A stretch of 64,000 bases of DNA from Porphyromonas gingivalis ATCC 33277 (lineage in GTDB: Bacteria; Bacteroidota; Bacteroidia; Bacteroidales; Porphyromonadaceae). Positions 1-8,948 of the stretch are shown piece after piece. A program made the position numbers and the translations under genes. The notes beneath the pieces were generated by a model. The model had not been told where the DNA came from. It saw only the letters and a list, made by a program, of their open reading frames with translations, and did no database searches. How positions within the stretch are numbered: the first letter of the stretch is position 1; each line of letters starts with the position of its first letter. The stretch is from assembly GCF_000010505.1 (NCBI RefSeq), contig NC_010729.1, forward strand, positions 668,501 through 732,500, given 5' to 3'.

Positions 1-933
1 CTCTTTCTCCAGCTCTTTGTACTCATCCTTCATCACGAAGCAAGCGTTCATGATAGAGCGGTCTTCAGGATTAACCGTGCCGCGGAAGATCTTGCTGCTG
101 TCGATGGCATCGTAGATAAGGGCTGCCTTGTCCAGATTCATCTTTTCCAACACCTTCACACCGCCGAGTTCTTTGTACCACTTCATCGTCTGGAGTGCTA
201 CATAAACGGGGAATACGGGAGGAGTGTTGAACATAGAGTCTTTCTTGATGTGGATCTGATAGTTCAGCATATCGGGTAGAGGACGATCTACTTGTCCGAG
301 CACATCCGTTTTTACCAATACGAAAGTAGCTCCGGCCGGACCGATGTTCTTCTGAGCACCACCGTAGATGAGGTCATACTTGGAAACGTCTATCGGACGA
401 GAGAAAATGTCGGAAGACATGTCTGCTACAAGGCGAGTCTTCGTGTCGAAGTCCTTACGAATTTCAGTACCGTAGATCGTGTTGTTTGTCGTGAAGTGGA
501 AATAATCTACGTCCTCAGGAATAACGAAATCCTTGGGGATGTATGAGAAGTTCTTGTCTTCAGATGAAGCCAAAACCTCTACTTCTCCACCATATACCTG
601 CGTCATGATCTTGGCCTGCTTGATGGCGTTGGTTGCCCATGTACCGGTGTTGATAAAGGCTGCTTTCTTCTTTAGCAGGTTCAGCGGTACTTGGTAGAAT
701 TGGAGGCTGGCGCCACCACCGAGGAACAGTACTTCATAGCCTTCGGGCACATCAAGAAGTTCTTTGAAGAGATTGCGAGCTTCGAGCATTACAGCATCGA
801 ACTCTTTGTCGCGGTGAGAAACTTCAAGAACAGAAAGACCCGTTCCTGCAAAATTGAGACATGCTGATGCAGCATCTTTCAAAACTAAGTCATTGAGAAT
901 ACAGGGTCCTGCGGTGAAATTGTGCTTCTTCAT
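1..933 (-). CDS. serC: Phosphoserine aminotransferase, 3' end outside window
   Basis: PLP-dependent class V aminotransferase that converts 3-phosphohydroxypyruvate and glutamate to phosphoserine in cytosolic serine synthesis; it also serves pyridoxal phosphate synthesis in many bacteria. The protein begins [15 protein letters not shown], the typical SerC start, and 311 codons are visible of an expected length near 360, so the C-terminus lies beyond base 1. The motif [11 protein letters not shown] near residue 196 carries the Schiff-base lysine. The start at 931-933 is the first Met before the conserved FTAGP. A TAnnTTTG promoter lies about 90 bases upstream. Frame is open throughout. Family assignment is firm. 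Confidence 0.96.
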   Translation of the reverse strand, partial: MKKHNFTAGPCILNDLVLKDAASACLNFAGTGLSVLEVSHRDKEFDAVMLEARNLFKELLDVPEGYEVLFLGGGASLQFYQVPLNLLKKKAAFINTGTWATNAIKQAKIMTQVYGGEVEVLASSEDKNFSYIPKDFVIPEDVDYFHFTTNNTIYGTEIRKDFDTKTRLVADMSSDIFSRPIDVSKYDLIYGGAQKNIGPAGATFVLVKTDVLGQVDRPLPDMLNYQIHIKKDSMFNTPPVFPVYVALQTMKWYKELGGVKVLEKMNLDKAALIYDAIDSSKIFRGTVNPEDRSIMNACFVMKDEYKELEKE

Positions 934-993
934 CTGAGAAAACAATGTTTAAGTGGTTAGTTATTAGTAATTTTTCTTGTTCTGCAGTCATTG

Positions 994-1009
994 GATGCAT
1001 AGGTGCATC
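994..1009. promoter_or_regulatory. Short palindrome in serC leader
   Basis: GATGCA and TGCATC are separated by TAGG, a perfect 6-bp inverted repeat just downstream of the predicted serC transcription start. Position is compatible with an operator or a small leader hairpin. No regulator is known to me for this site. Confidence 0.25.
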
Positions 1010-1020
1010 TTTTGCCAGCG

Positions 1021-1050
1021 CAAAGGTACCAAATAAAACATATCGGCAAA
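1021..1050 (-). promoter_or_regulatory. Candidate serC promoter
   Basis: On the minus strand TACCTTTG (1021-1028) is preceded after 18 bases by TTTG (1047-1050), matching the Bacteroidota -7/-33 consensus. The transcript would start near 1012-1015, giving a leader of about 80 bases to the serC ATG. Inferred from pattern only. Confidence 0.5.
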
Positions 1051-1266
1051 CTAATTCCTTAGGAAACAGCTCTCTTGCAAACTGCGATCATCAGAATCAT
1101 TGGTGTCAGATAAAAACGTTTCTTTCTGCGGTTTGCGTAAGACATTCATCTGAGGCCGATGAAAAATTTACGAGAAAAAGTATGCCGGTAAGATAAGAAG
1201 GAAGCCCCCCTTGTGGTTTGCAGACCGATTATCTGTCTGTAGGATTTTTCTTTTAGGAGTGATACA

Positions 1267-2532
1267 CTACAGTTTGTGATACTTTTTCCCTTGGGGTAGA
1301 ATGCCCTTCACATCGTAGATAATGGTGTTGGCTGTGGATGATTTTTCGAGATCGATATTCGAAAAATCTCTATGCGCTACAGCAATAATAATGGCATCGA
1401 ATTTTCCTTTAGGGAATTCATTGTGAATCTTTATGCCATATACTTGCTCAGCGATAGAAGGATTTGCCCAAGGATCGTGTACTATAATATTCTTCGTGTA
1501 TTCTTGCAGGGTGCTGTACGTGTCTATCACTTTGGTATTGCGGATATCCGGACAGTTTTCTTTGAATGTAAATCCTAAAATCAGAATTCGTGCATCTTTC
1601 ACCATGATGCCTGCTTTATTCATTTGCTTGATGGTTTGCGAGGCTATATAGGAGCCCATGCTGTCATTCAGCCTTCTCGCAGACATCAATACCCGAGGAT
1701 AAACTCCATATACCTGTGCTCGTTGAATAAGGTAATAGGGATCTACCCCTATACAATGCCCACCGACCAAGCCCGGCTGAAAAGGTAGGAAGTTCCATTT
1801 TGTAGCTGCAGCCTCCAATACTTCGCGCGTATCAATTTCCATTGCATTGAAAATCTTCGCAATTTCGTTCATAAACGCAATGTTTACATCTCGTTGGGCA
1901 TTTTCTATGATTTTTGAAGCCTCTGCAACTTTTATGGAAGATGCTTTGTGTGTGCCATTGACCAACACGGTATTATACATTCTATCCACATAGTCGGCTA
2001 TTTCCGGAGTAGAACCGGATGTCACTTTTTTTATATTCTCTACTGTGTAAACTTTATCTCCCGGATTGATTCGTTCGGGACTGTATCCGGCAAAGAAGTC
2101 CACATTGTATTTGAGACCCGAAACTTTCTCGATAATCGGAATACATTCGTCTTCTGTTACACCGGGATACACCGTACTTTCGTACACCACCACATCTCCT
2201 TGGTCGATTACCTTTCCGATTGTTTCGCTGGCTGCCAAAAGTGGCCGTAAGTCCGGGGTGTGATTGTGATCTATAGGGGTAGGAACTGTCACGATATAGA
2301 AGTTACAATCCCTAATCTCTTCAATTTTTGTTGTACAAAGTAACCCCTTTTGCAAGGCTTCCTGTAATAATTCATTTCCAATTTCCCCCGTGCTGTCATA
2401 TCCTGATATTAGTTCTTCTACACGGTTCGGGTTGATGTCGAAGCCGATTGTCGGAAATTTTGTGGAAAACAGACGAGCTAAAGGGAGACCCACATATCCC
2501 AAACCGATGATAGCAATCCTAATGTTATTCAT
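1267..2532 (-). CDS. Nucleotide-sugar 6-dehydrogenase (TviB/WbpO-like)
   Basis: UDP-sugar dehydrogenase of the UDP-glucose/GDP-mannose dehydrogenase superfamily; it oxidises C6 of a UDP-hexose or UDP-HexNAc to the uronic acid with two NAD. The N-terminal Rossmann motif GLGYVGLPLA, the segment TVPTPID, the catalytic-region motif GGHCIGVDPYYL and a C-terminal UDP-binding domain (LGFTFKENCPDIRNTKV) are all present. The TVPTPID and PYYL features resemble VipA/TviB enzymes acting on UDP-HexNAc, so a role in surface polysaccharide or LPS is likely; the substrate is inference. The frame extends to 2670, but I chose the ATG at 2530-2532 (421 aa) because it directly precedes IRIAIIGLGYVG and the promoter box at 2675-2682 would put transcription start at about the longer ORF's ATG. 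Confidence 0.85.
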   Translation of the reverse strand: MNNIRIAIIGLGYVGLPLARLFSTKFPTIGFDINPNRVEELISGYDSTGEIGNELLQEALQKGLLCTTKIEEIRDCNFYIVTVPTPIDHNHTPDLRPLLAASETIGKVIDQGDVVVYESTVYPGVTEDECIPIIEKVSGLKYNVDFFAGYSPERINPGDKVYTVENIKKVTSGSTPEIADYVDRMYNTVLVNGTHKASSIKVAEASKIIENAQRDVNIAFMNEIAKIFNAMEIDTREVLEAAATKWNFLPFQPGLVGGHCIGVDPYYLIQRAQVYGVYPRVLMSARRLNDSMGSYIASQTIKQMNKAGIMVKDARILILGFTFKENCPDIRNTKVIDTYSTLQEYTKNIIVHDPWANPSIAEQVYGIKIHNEFPKGKFDAIIIAVAHRDFSNIDLEKSSTANTIIYDVKGILPQGKKYHKL

Positions 2533-2674
2533 CTCTTTCGTATTGATTATTGTCAATGCCTTATATGGTTTCATTTTCGCACAATGAGGGATCGTTTTTT
2601 TGTGCAAAGGTGTGGTTTCTCCTTCTCGAGATATGTCATCTTTAATTCCAATATTTCGTCTTAGGAACACCGAA

Positions 2675-2682
2675 CAAAGGTA
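2675..2682 (-). promoter_or_regulatory. Candidate -7 box for the nucleotide-sugar dehydrogenase
   Basis: TACCTTTG on the minus strand, the Bacteroidota -7 consensus. A -33 TTTG is not obvious. It implies a leader of about 135 bases to the chosen start at 2532. Confidence 0.4.
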
Positions 2683-2746
2683 GAATTTTTAAGGAGAAGG
2701 ATAAATGAAAAAACCGTTAAAAACATGAAAGTAGGAGATAAGTGTG

Positions 2747-2787
2747 AGAAAGAGTGCGCCTGATCTTTGTGATCGGCGCACTCTTTT
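2747..2787. terminator. Bidirectional terminator between HU-like gene and dehydrogenase
   Basis: Stem AAAGAGTGCGCC (2749-2760) pairs with GGCGCACTCTTT (2775-2786), with GATC pairing inside, flanked by A and T runs. It follows the HU-like gene on the minus strand. Confidence 0.7.
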
Positions 2788-2836
2788 CGTTGTTTGGTCC
2801 TATGGACAGTCTATTGGTATCCGGATCGTATTCGGG

Positions 2837-3343
2837 TTAGAGCCCTCCTCCTCCTGATCCCTGATTGCCACCACCGGTTTGAGAATTGCTATCGCCTGCA
2901 TTGGATGAAGCACCTGCCGGAAGCGGCTTGCCGTACTCGGCGAACTTGAGATCCGGAGCGATCAGCGTACAATCCCGTTCGCGAGTGACCGTATTGTAAC
3001 GACACTCTGCCCTGAAATTGACCCGAACGGAGTTGAACTGGGAGGCTTTCACATCCTCTTTCTTCTCCACTCCCGATCCTTTGGCCTGTGCAATGAGACG
3101 GAAACAACCGATGCCGTCGAGCTTGATCTTCTTGCCCGAAGCCAATTCCCTGCGCATGACGATGCCCAAATCGCGCAGGATACCGAATACATCGCCCGGG
3201 CTGGCTCCCGAAAGTTCTGAGATTTGTTCTGCGATGTGCAGGGTGGAGGCAGTGCTGCCGTTGATGACTGTCTGCGGATACCACAGCTTCTTGCCTGTTG
3301 CCTTGTGGGCAATACAGGATTGTCTTCTTTTGAAGAATAACAT
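2837..3343 (-). CDS. HU-related DNA-binding protein with Gly-rich tail
   Basis: 168-residue protein of the HU-like family common in Bacteroidota (HU_rel/HU-HIG type). The first 120 or so residues fit an HU fold: VINGSTASTLHIAEQISELSG, then GDVFGILRDLGIVMRREL and KIKLDGIGCFRL, equivalent to the helix pair and the start of the beta-arm region of HU. The last 35 residues are low complexity, ending in QTGGGNQGSGGGGL, a tail often seen in this family. Expected role: nucleoid-associated DNA binding in the cytoplasm. It is transcribed away from efp and is preceded by a good promoter. Target sites are unknown; a phased AT-rich box array lies 300-400 bases upstream. Confidence 0.85.
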   Translation of the reverse strand: MLFFKRRQSCIAHKATGKKLWYPQTVINGSTASTLHIAEQISELSGASPGDVFGILRDLGIVMRRELASGKKIKLDGIGCFRLIAQAKGSGVEKKEDVKASQFNSVRVNFRAECRYNTVTRERDCTLIAPDLKFAEYGKPLPAGASSNAGDSNSQTGGGNQGSGGGGL

Positions 3344-3454
3344 AATAATTGAAAGAATTAATGATTTAATAATGCGGACTTTTCCTGTCCATTAATTTAA
3401 TAATAGCAATCGAGAGATCGATTCGGCGCCATCCTCTTCTCTCTGTTTGCACTG

Positions 3455-3487
3455 CAAAGATAAGGGTAAAGAATCCGATCGTCCAAA
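3455..3487 (-). promoter_or_regulatory. Candidate promoter of the HU-like gene
   Basis: Minus-strand TATCTTTG (3455-3462) with TTTG (3484-3487) after a 21-base spacer. The leader to the ATG at 3343 would be about 105 bases. Confidence 0.5.
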
Positions 3488-3497
3488 TGTTTTGCAG

Positions 3498-3849
3498 AAA
3501 AAAGTTTTCAACAACGAAGGGTGCTTTGCTCTTTATATATAAAACGGCTTCCGTATTTCTTAGAAAAAGGCTTCGAAGCACTCTTCCGGCTTTCGTAAGG
3601 GGAGCTGAAATCCGGTTATTCGGAGTTGTCCGAATGATTTATATATAAAGTATTTTCGATTAATATATAAATCGATTTTTATTTATATATTAATCGTTTT
3701 CATTTTGTATATAAATCGAAAACGTTTTATATATAGATCGTCAGCCGTTCGATGGGGAAAAGACGCCGAAGAAACTTTTCTTGAAAGCATAAAAAAGCAA
3801 GGCACCCGCTCGGAGTTCGACAGGAACTTCGGCGGGTGCCTTGCTTTTT
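3498..3849. repeat. Phased AT-box element, copy A
   Basis: Contains AAAAGTTTTCAACAACGAAG (3500-3519, preceded by two more A), then five TATATAAATCG-like boxes starting at 3640, 3664, 3684, 3708 and 3730, then a GC-rich hairpin at 3797-3844. Copy B at 42541-42858 repeats the same order. In both copies the motif-to-first-box distance is exactly 142 bases, although the sequence between is not similar. No ORF. Function unknown. Confidence 0.65.
3791..3849. terminator. Strong bidirectional terminator downstream of efp
   Basis: A 13-bp perfect stem, GCAAGGCACCCGC (3797-3809) with GCGGGTGCCTTGC (3832-3844), with further pairing inside, flanked by A6 and T5. It ends the efp transcript on the minus strand and also closes repeat copy A. 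Confidence 0.8.
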
Positions 3850-3878
3850 GTCGTGAGGGATAGAGTCCCTTTTCTTGT

Positions 3879-4445
3879 TTATTCCTTTACTCTACCGATG
3901 TAGGAACCGTCTCGAGTATCCACTTCGATGAGTTCTCCCTCCTGAATGAAGAGTGGTACGCGTACTTCAGCTCCCGTCTCCACAGTCGCCGGCTTCAAGG
4001 TGTTGGTGGCGGTGTCGCCCTTGAGTCCCGGCTCGGTGTAGGTCACACGCAGCTTAACGTGCGGAGGCAATTCGCAGGTGAGCACCGTTTCGCTGGTGGC
4101 ATGTACCATGGCTTCTACCATATCGCCGTCTTTGAGGAACTGGACGCCGTCGATGCTTGCACCCGGTATGGTGATCTGCTCGAACGTTTCGGGGTGCATG
4201 AAGTTGTATCCCATCTCGTCCTGATAGAGGTACTGATAGGGACGTCGTTCTATTCTGACCTCTTCGACCTTGACGCCGCTGTTCCAGGTCTTATCGAGGA
4301 TACGTCCTGTAGCCACGTTCTTGAGTTTGGTGCGGACGAAAGCCGGGCCTTTGCCGGGCTTGACGTGAAGGAATTCGACGATGAAGTAGTACTGTCCCTC
4401 AATTTCGAGACACATGCCGTTGCGAAAGTCTGCCGTTGTAGCCAT
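3879..4445 (-). CDS. efp: Elongation factor P
   Basis: 188 residues, the normal size. EF-P binds between the P and E sites of stalled ribosomes and relieves polyproline stalling. The N-terminal KOW-like domain carries the tip loop [17 protein letters not shown], with the lysine of PGKGPA near residue 34 in the position modified in some bacteria. Two OB-type domains follow, ending in the conserved [14 protein letters not shown]. The start at 4443-4445 gives the normal [12 protein letters not shown] terminator follows. A 131-base gap separates it from the upstream lamin-tail gene, with a TATTTTTG box at 4548-4555 as possible promoter. Confidence 0.97.
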   Translation of the reverse strand: MATTADFRNGMCLEIEGQYYFIVEFLHVKPGKGPAFVRTKLKNVATGRILDKTWNSGVKVEEVRIERRPYQYLYQDEMGYNFMHPETFEQITIPGASIDGVQFLKDGDMVEAMVHATSETVLTCELPPHVKLRVTYTEPGLKGDTATNTLKPATVETGAEVRVPLFIQEGELIEVDTRDGSYIGRVKE

Positions 4446-4547
4446 TTGGGTATAATCGTTTTTTTAATGATGACGAAAGGGGTAGGGGGCGGTTCTCGAA
4501 ATGCTGCCGATCCTTCGGGATATAGGCAAAGCCTCCTGTTGCGGAGG

Positions 4548-4555
4548 CAAAAATA
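4548..4555 (-). promoter_or_regulatory. efp: Possible -7 box for efp
   Basis: Minus-strand TATTTTTG fits TAnnTTTG about 100 bases before the efp ATG; no clear -33 element. Confidence 0.3.
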
Positions 4556-4576
4556 AGAAAAATTGTCGGTGCCGGC

Positions 4577-6133
4577 TTAGAGCGTAACGATACACTTTCG
4601 GGCGTAGACCATGCTATCCGGCCGCTGAATCCATACGACAATCAGGTAGGAATAGCCACTGGGCAAGCCCATGGACTCACCCAGATCCTTCCCTTCGGAG
4701 AATTTGCGGCACCATCGTTTGGTAGCTGTCCCGTCCATGTGTTTGACCGTTTTTGCAGACATCAGATAGATAGCACTGCCGCATAGCGAGCCTTTCGGCA
4801 GGAGGAGAATTTCTTCGGCTATACTTGCCGGTGGCAGGTAGCTTTTTCCGTTGCCTTCTGTTTCGTTATTGGGTAGCCCTAACTGGGTGGTATCTGCATT
4901 GGAGGATTGGGAGTTGAGGTAGCCCGGAGTAGCATATCCTGCCGATGGGAGTCCGCCTGCCCAGTTGGCCGGATCGGATGCCGGAGTCTCGAAGGAGATA
5001 CGCTCAAGTGATACCCCTCGTCTCGTTACATTTCCTTCTCCGAGCATTTTAGGTGAATAGACCACTTCTTCAAGAGGTTGATCAAGGCCTTCTTCGAACA
5101 GTCCGATCGTAAATCCCTTATTGGCCAGCTGAGGCAGGTTGCTCATCGTGACAACATTTTGCGCTTGGGGGTAGAAGTCAGTGACTCCCTCACTCTTCTT
5201 GGCAAAGACGATGTATTGTCCCGGATAGAGTGTGTCGGCTACAGTCGGCAGTGCAGTTGTGGTGGTGTAGCTTCCATTGTGGAGTATGCCTATGGCGAAT
5301 TTAGAGGGAACGACAGGTTTGTCCGTAGGGTTGTATAGTTCGATGTATTCGCTTCCTCCTTCCAGTGGGTTGGCCATCAGTTCGTTGAGTGTAGGTTTTC
5401 CGAGAGGGATTGGTTCTTCCTCTTCTTCTGGTGGAGACACGGTGCCTTCCGTGACACTGAGGTTGTCGAAAGAGAAAGCCTTGGATCGGCTTTTGGTGTA
5501 GAAGCAGTCGATGCCGAGGCCACCCGATTGGAAAGGGGATTCGACATCGAAAGAGGAGCTTCCGATGAGGACAGTCTCGTTGCCGGTATCATTGGCCCCA
5601 TTGACCCAAAGCTGCCAACCGCTGCCAACTGCGTATGTGACCGTAAAGCTCGTGAATGGCTTTGTTCCCAGCGGGTATGCGCTACCATCGATGAGAATAT
5701 CGGATCGGACGATGCTGCTCTCGCCTGAAGGGAGAACGCGGAGTCGGACATCCAGCAGATCCACCCCTTTCGAGCCGCTACCCCAGCGAAGAGCTACATA
5801 GTCGAACTCGGAGTCGCTGATCTCTCCATAACAGTACAGGTAGCAATAGAGATAGTTGTTGATGGTCGGGCGGAAGTCCAGCTTGACATCGCCTTTCCAT
5901 GTTGTAGTCTTGAAGTACGGGACGGTGATAGCTATGCGCGATTCGTTCAAGTCGTCGGGATATTCCACGTAGAGCTTGAGTTGTTTTTTGATGATGGCAA
6001 AGTCTGCGATCTGTCCTCGCCAAGGTGGAGAGGTCAGTGCTGTTATGTGGTCGAAATTTTCAGCCCACTGAGCCGAAAGAGGCGGACACACGATGCTCAG
6101 CAAGAAAAGCCAAACAGTAAGACGACGTATCAT
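4577..6133 (-). CDS. Exported lamin-tail-domain (LTD) protein
   Basis: 518 residues. The first 21 or so residues are a signal peptide (MIRRLTVWLFLLSIVCPPLSAQ). Residues about 25-230 form a beta-rich region reading like a concanavalin-type lectin/glucanase fold (FDHITALTSPPWRG, DFRPTINNYLYCYLYCYGEIS, SFDNLSVTEG). After an acidic EEEEEP linker, residues about 247-360 match a lamin tail domain (PTLNELMANPLEGGSEYIELYNPTDKPV). The last 60 residues are not clearly a type IX CTD. LTD proteins of Bacteroidota are usually exported and often act in surface adhesion or sit next to hydrolases; the specific role here is unknown. It stands alone between efp and the divergent asd. Confidence 0.7.
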   Translation of the reverse strand: MIRRLTVWLFLLSIVCPPLSAQWAENFDHITALTSPPWRGQIADFAIIKKQLKLYVEYPDDLNESRIAITVPYFKTTTWKGDVKLDFRPTINNYLYCYLYCYGEISDSEFDYVALRWGSGSKGVDLLDVRLRVLPSGESSIVRSDILIDGSAYPLGTKPFTSFTVTYAVGSGWQLWVNGANDTGNETVLIGSSSFDVESPFQSGGLGIDCFYTKSRSKAFSFDNLSVTEGTVSPPEEEEEPIPLGKPTLNELMANPLEGGSEYIELYNPTDKPVVPSKFAIGILHNGSYTTTTALPTVADTLYPGQYIVFAKKSEGVTDFYPQAQNVVTMSNLPQLANKGFTIGLFEEGLDQPLEEVVYSPKMLGEGNVTRRGVSLERISFETPASDPANWAGGLPSAGYATPGYLNSQSSNADTTQLGLPNNETEGNGKSYLPPASIAEEILLLPKGSLCGSAIYLMSAKTVKHMDGTATKRWCRKFSEGKDLGESMGLPSGYSYLIVVWIQRPDSMVYARKCIVTL

Positions 6134-6144
6134 GAATTTTATTG

Positions 6145-6177
6145 TTTGTTTCGAAGCGTGGTTTTTCCGTATTTTTG
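6145..6177 (+). promoter_or_regulatory. asd: Candidate asd promoter
   Basis: TTTG (6145-6148), a 21-base spacer and TATTTTTG (6170-6177). The leader to the asd ATG is about 145 bases. It lies just upstream of the divergent LTD gene. Confidence 0.45.
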
Positions 6178-6228
6178 TGCATTCTTTTAGAACAATACTT
6201 TTTAGGGTATTATTCTCACCAAGGACAA

Positions 6229-6236
6229 CAAAGGTA
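6229..6236 (-). promoter_or_regulatory. Candidate -7 box of the LTD-protein gene
   Basis: Minus-strand TACCTTTG, about 95 bases before the ATG at 6133. Together with the asd box it makes a divergent, overlapping promoter region. Confidence 0.4.
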
Positions 6237-6322
6237 ATGAGAAAAGAAGTGGTTCAGACGTTGTGCCTGAGCCTGTCTCTCCGAGTTTTTGGGAAGTATA
6301 TCAAATAGAAAATACAGAGTAG

Positions 6323-7342
<1,020 letters not shown>

Positions 7343-7381
7343 CAGCAGTATCGCTTTGCGACATAGTCTGAAAAGGATAAA

Positions 7382-7428
7382 CTCCGAAAGCCAACTTTAA
7401 CCCTCCTGCTTTCGGGGTTTGCTTTTGT
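7382..7428 (+). terminator. asd terminator
   Basis: CCGAAAGC (7384-7391) pairs with GCTTTCGG (7408-7415), followed by a T-rich stretch. Confidence 0.6.
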
Positions 7429-7473
7429 CGTATTATAATGTTCTGTTCCAATAAGAATCGATCTAAAAAAGAT

Positions 7474-7869
7474 ATTGCTGTCCGGTAAAAAATGAAGATT
7501 CTATCTTGAATTTCCTAACTGCCCAAGTTTTACCGATAGCAATATGAAAAAGAGACCATTGCACAATAACTCTTCTATCCTTTCATATTGATCAAGACAG
7601 ACACAAGCATTGATTCGACGAAGTAAGGAGTGCTTCATGCAGTCTTCGCGAACCTCAAGTATGGAAACTTGGGGAATATGTCGGCTTTTACAGTCACTTT
7701 AATCATCCGGAACGTGATTGGGAAACTCAATTTGCAAGGGGAAGAAACCCCGCCGGAGCCTAATCTTTTTGGATGGGGGCTTACTAAAGCGAAAAACGCT
7801 CTAAAGCGACCTATTTACTGGAATTACTTGTCGTTTTTATCCCTACTCTGAGGTTTATCGGACAGCAAT
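7474..7869. mobile_element. Composite miniature inverted-repeat element before rsmH
   Basis: Bounded by ATTGCTGTCCGGTAAAA (7474-7490) and, inverted, TTTATCGGACAGCAAT (7854-7869); a further inverted copy, TTTTACCGATAGCAAT, is at 7528-7543. Inside, 7552-7676 matches the left half of the MITE239-type elements at 23749 and 36286, starting with a GAGACCATTGCA end. The right MITE239 half is missing. A 73-codon frame inside (7630-7851) is not convincing as a gene. No target duplication was found at the outer ends. The ATTGCTGTC ends suggest a second, unrelated element family. Confidence 0.6.
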
Positions 7870-7950
7870 GAATCTAGACATATACCTTCGGTGTTGATAA
7901 GTTTTTGTTCGTATCTCCAAGATTATTTCTCTCGTTTATGCGTTATTGGC

Positions 7951-7958
7951 TAACTTTG
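7951..7958 (+). promoter_or_regulatory. Candidate -7 box of the dcw cluster
   Basis: TAACTTTG fits TAnnTTTG and lies about 55 bases before the rsmH ATG, outside the miniature element; no clear -33 TTTG at the usual spacing. Confidence 0.4.
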
Positions 7959-8012
7959 GAGCGTGGTATAATACAATTACTGCAAGTGAAGATTTAGAAG
8001 AGACCAACCAGC

Positions 8013-8948
8013 ATGCATTGTCCTGATAAAGAGAGTGTTTATCACATACCGGTGATGCTCGGCGAGTGTTTGGAAGGATTGCGTATTGATCCTGACGGGT
8101 GCTATGTCGATGTCACGTTCGGCGGCGGCGGACATTCCCGGGCTATCGTGGAAAAATTAAGCTCCAAAGGACGGCTGTACGGGTTCGACCAAGATGCCGA
8201 TGCTTGTCGAAACGTTCTCCAAGATGAGCGCTTCACCTTTGTACCTTCCAACTTCCGCTACCTCGCCAACTTCATGGATTATTACGGAGAGGATGGAGTC
8301 GACGGCATATTGGCAGACCTTGGTGTATCGTCACATCATTTCGACGAAGAGGAGCGCGGATTCAGTTTCCGTTCGGAAAGTCCTCTTTTGGACATGAGAA
8401 TGAATGCTCGTGCCGGCCGCAATGCAGCTGCCATCTTGAACGAATACGATGCCTCGTCCCTGTCCGCCCTCTTCTATCACTATGGGGAACTGAAACAGGC
8501 ACGTCGTCTTGCTGCATCCATTGTCCACTACAGGGAGTCTCTTTCCGGCGGACTGCAAACCGTGGGGCAACTTCTCGAGGCCGTGCGCGGTCTCATCTCT
8601 CCGCGAGAAGAAAAGAAACAGTTGGCCTGCATCTTCCAAGCCTTGCGCATCGAGGTAAACGATGAGTTGGGAGCTTTGCAGCAAATGCTCGAAGCAGCCC
8701 TCGGCTGTCTGAGAAGTGGTGGGCGACTTGTGGTAATGACGTACCATTCGCTTGAGGACAGGATGGTCAAAAACTTCCTTCGCTACGGAACCGTAAAGGC
8801 ACCCGATGAAGATTCTTTGCGTCTGTACGGAGCACCACAGAGTCCTTGGCAACAGATCACTCGCAAGCCGCTGACAGCTTCGACAAAAGAGCTGTCCGAC
8901 AACCCCCGTTCAAGAAGTGCCAAACTACGAATAGCAGAAAAAATATAA
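8013..8948 (+). CDS. rsmH: 16S rRNA m4C1402 methyltransferase
   Basis: 311 residues (former MraW). SAM-dependent N4-methylation of C1402 in 16S rRNA. The start YHIPVMLGECLEGL and the SAM-binding motif VDVTFGGGGHSRAI are typical, as are GILADLGVSSHHFDEEERGFSFR and VMTYHSLEDRMVKNF. First gene of the dcw cluster; mraZ, which normally precedes it, is not present here, and a miniature element lies in that place. Its TAA overlaps the next ATG by one base. Confidence 0.97.
   Translation: MHCPDKESVYHIPVMLGECLEGLRIDPDGCYVDVTFGGGGHSRAIVEKLSSKGRLYGFDQDADACRNVLQDERFTFVPSNFRYLANFMDYYGEDGVDGILADLGVSSHHFDEEERGFSFRSESPLLDMRMNARAGRNAAAILNEYDASSLSALFYHYGELKQARRLAASIVHYRESLSGGLQTVGQLLEAVRGLISPREEKKQLACIFQALRIEVNDELGALQQMLEAALGCLRSGGRLVVMTYHSLEDRMVKNFLRYGTVKAPDEDSLRLYGAPQSPWQQITRKPLTASTKELSDNPRSRSAKLRIAEKI

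Larger units (their letters stand above)
934..1266. other. Intergenic region upstream of serC
   Basis: Holds the serC leader and promoter described separately. An 83-codon plus-strand frame (945-1196) overlaps them and looks like chance. Bases 1060-1266 show no further gene, and no clear terminator for the dehydrogenase gene that ends at 1267. Confidence 0.5.

Noticed and set aside
945-1196. 83-codon plus-strand frame upstream of serC
   Set aside because: It overlaps the serC promoter and leader on the other strand; composition is random-looking.
7630-7851. 73-codon plus-strand frame
   Set aside because: It lies entirely within the composite miniature element and shows no recognisable domain.
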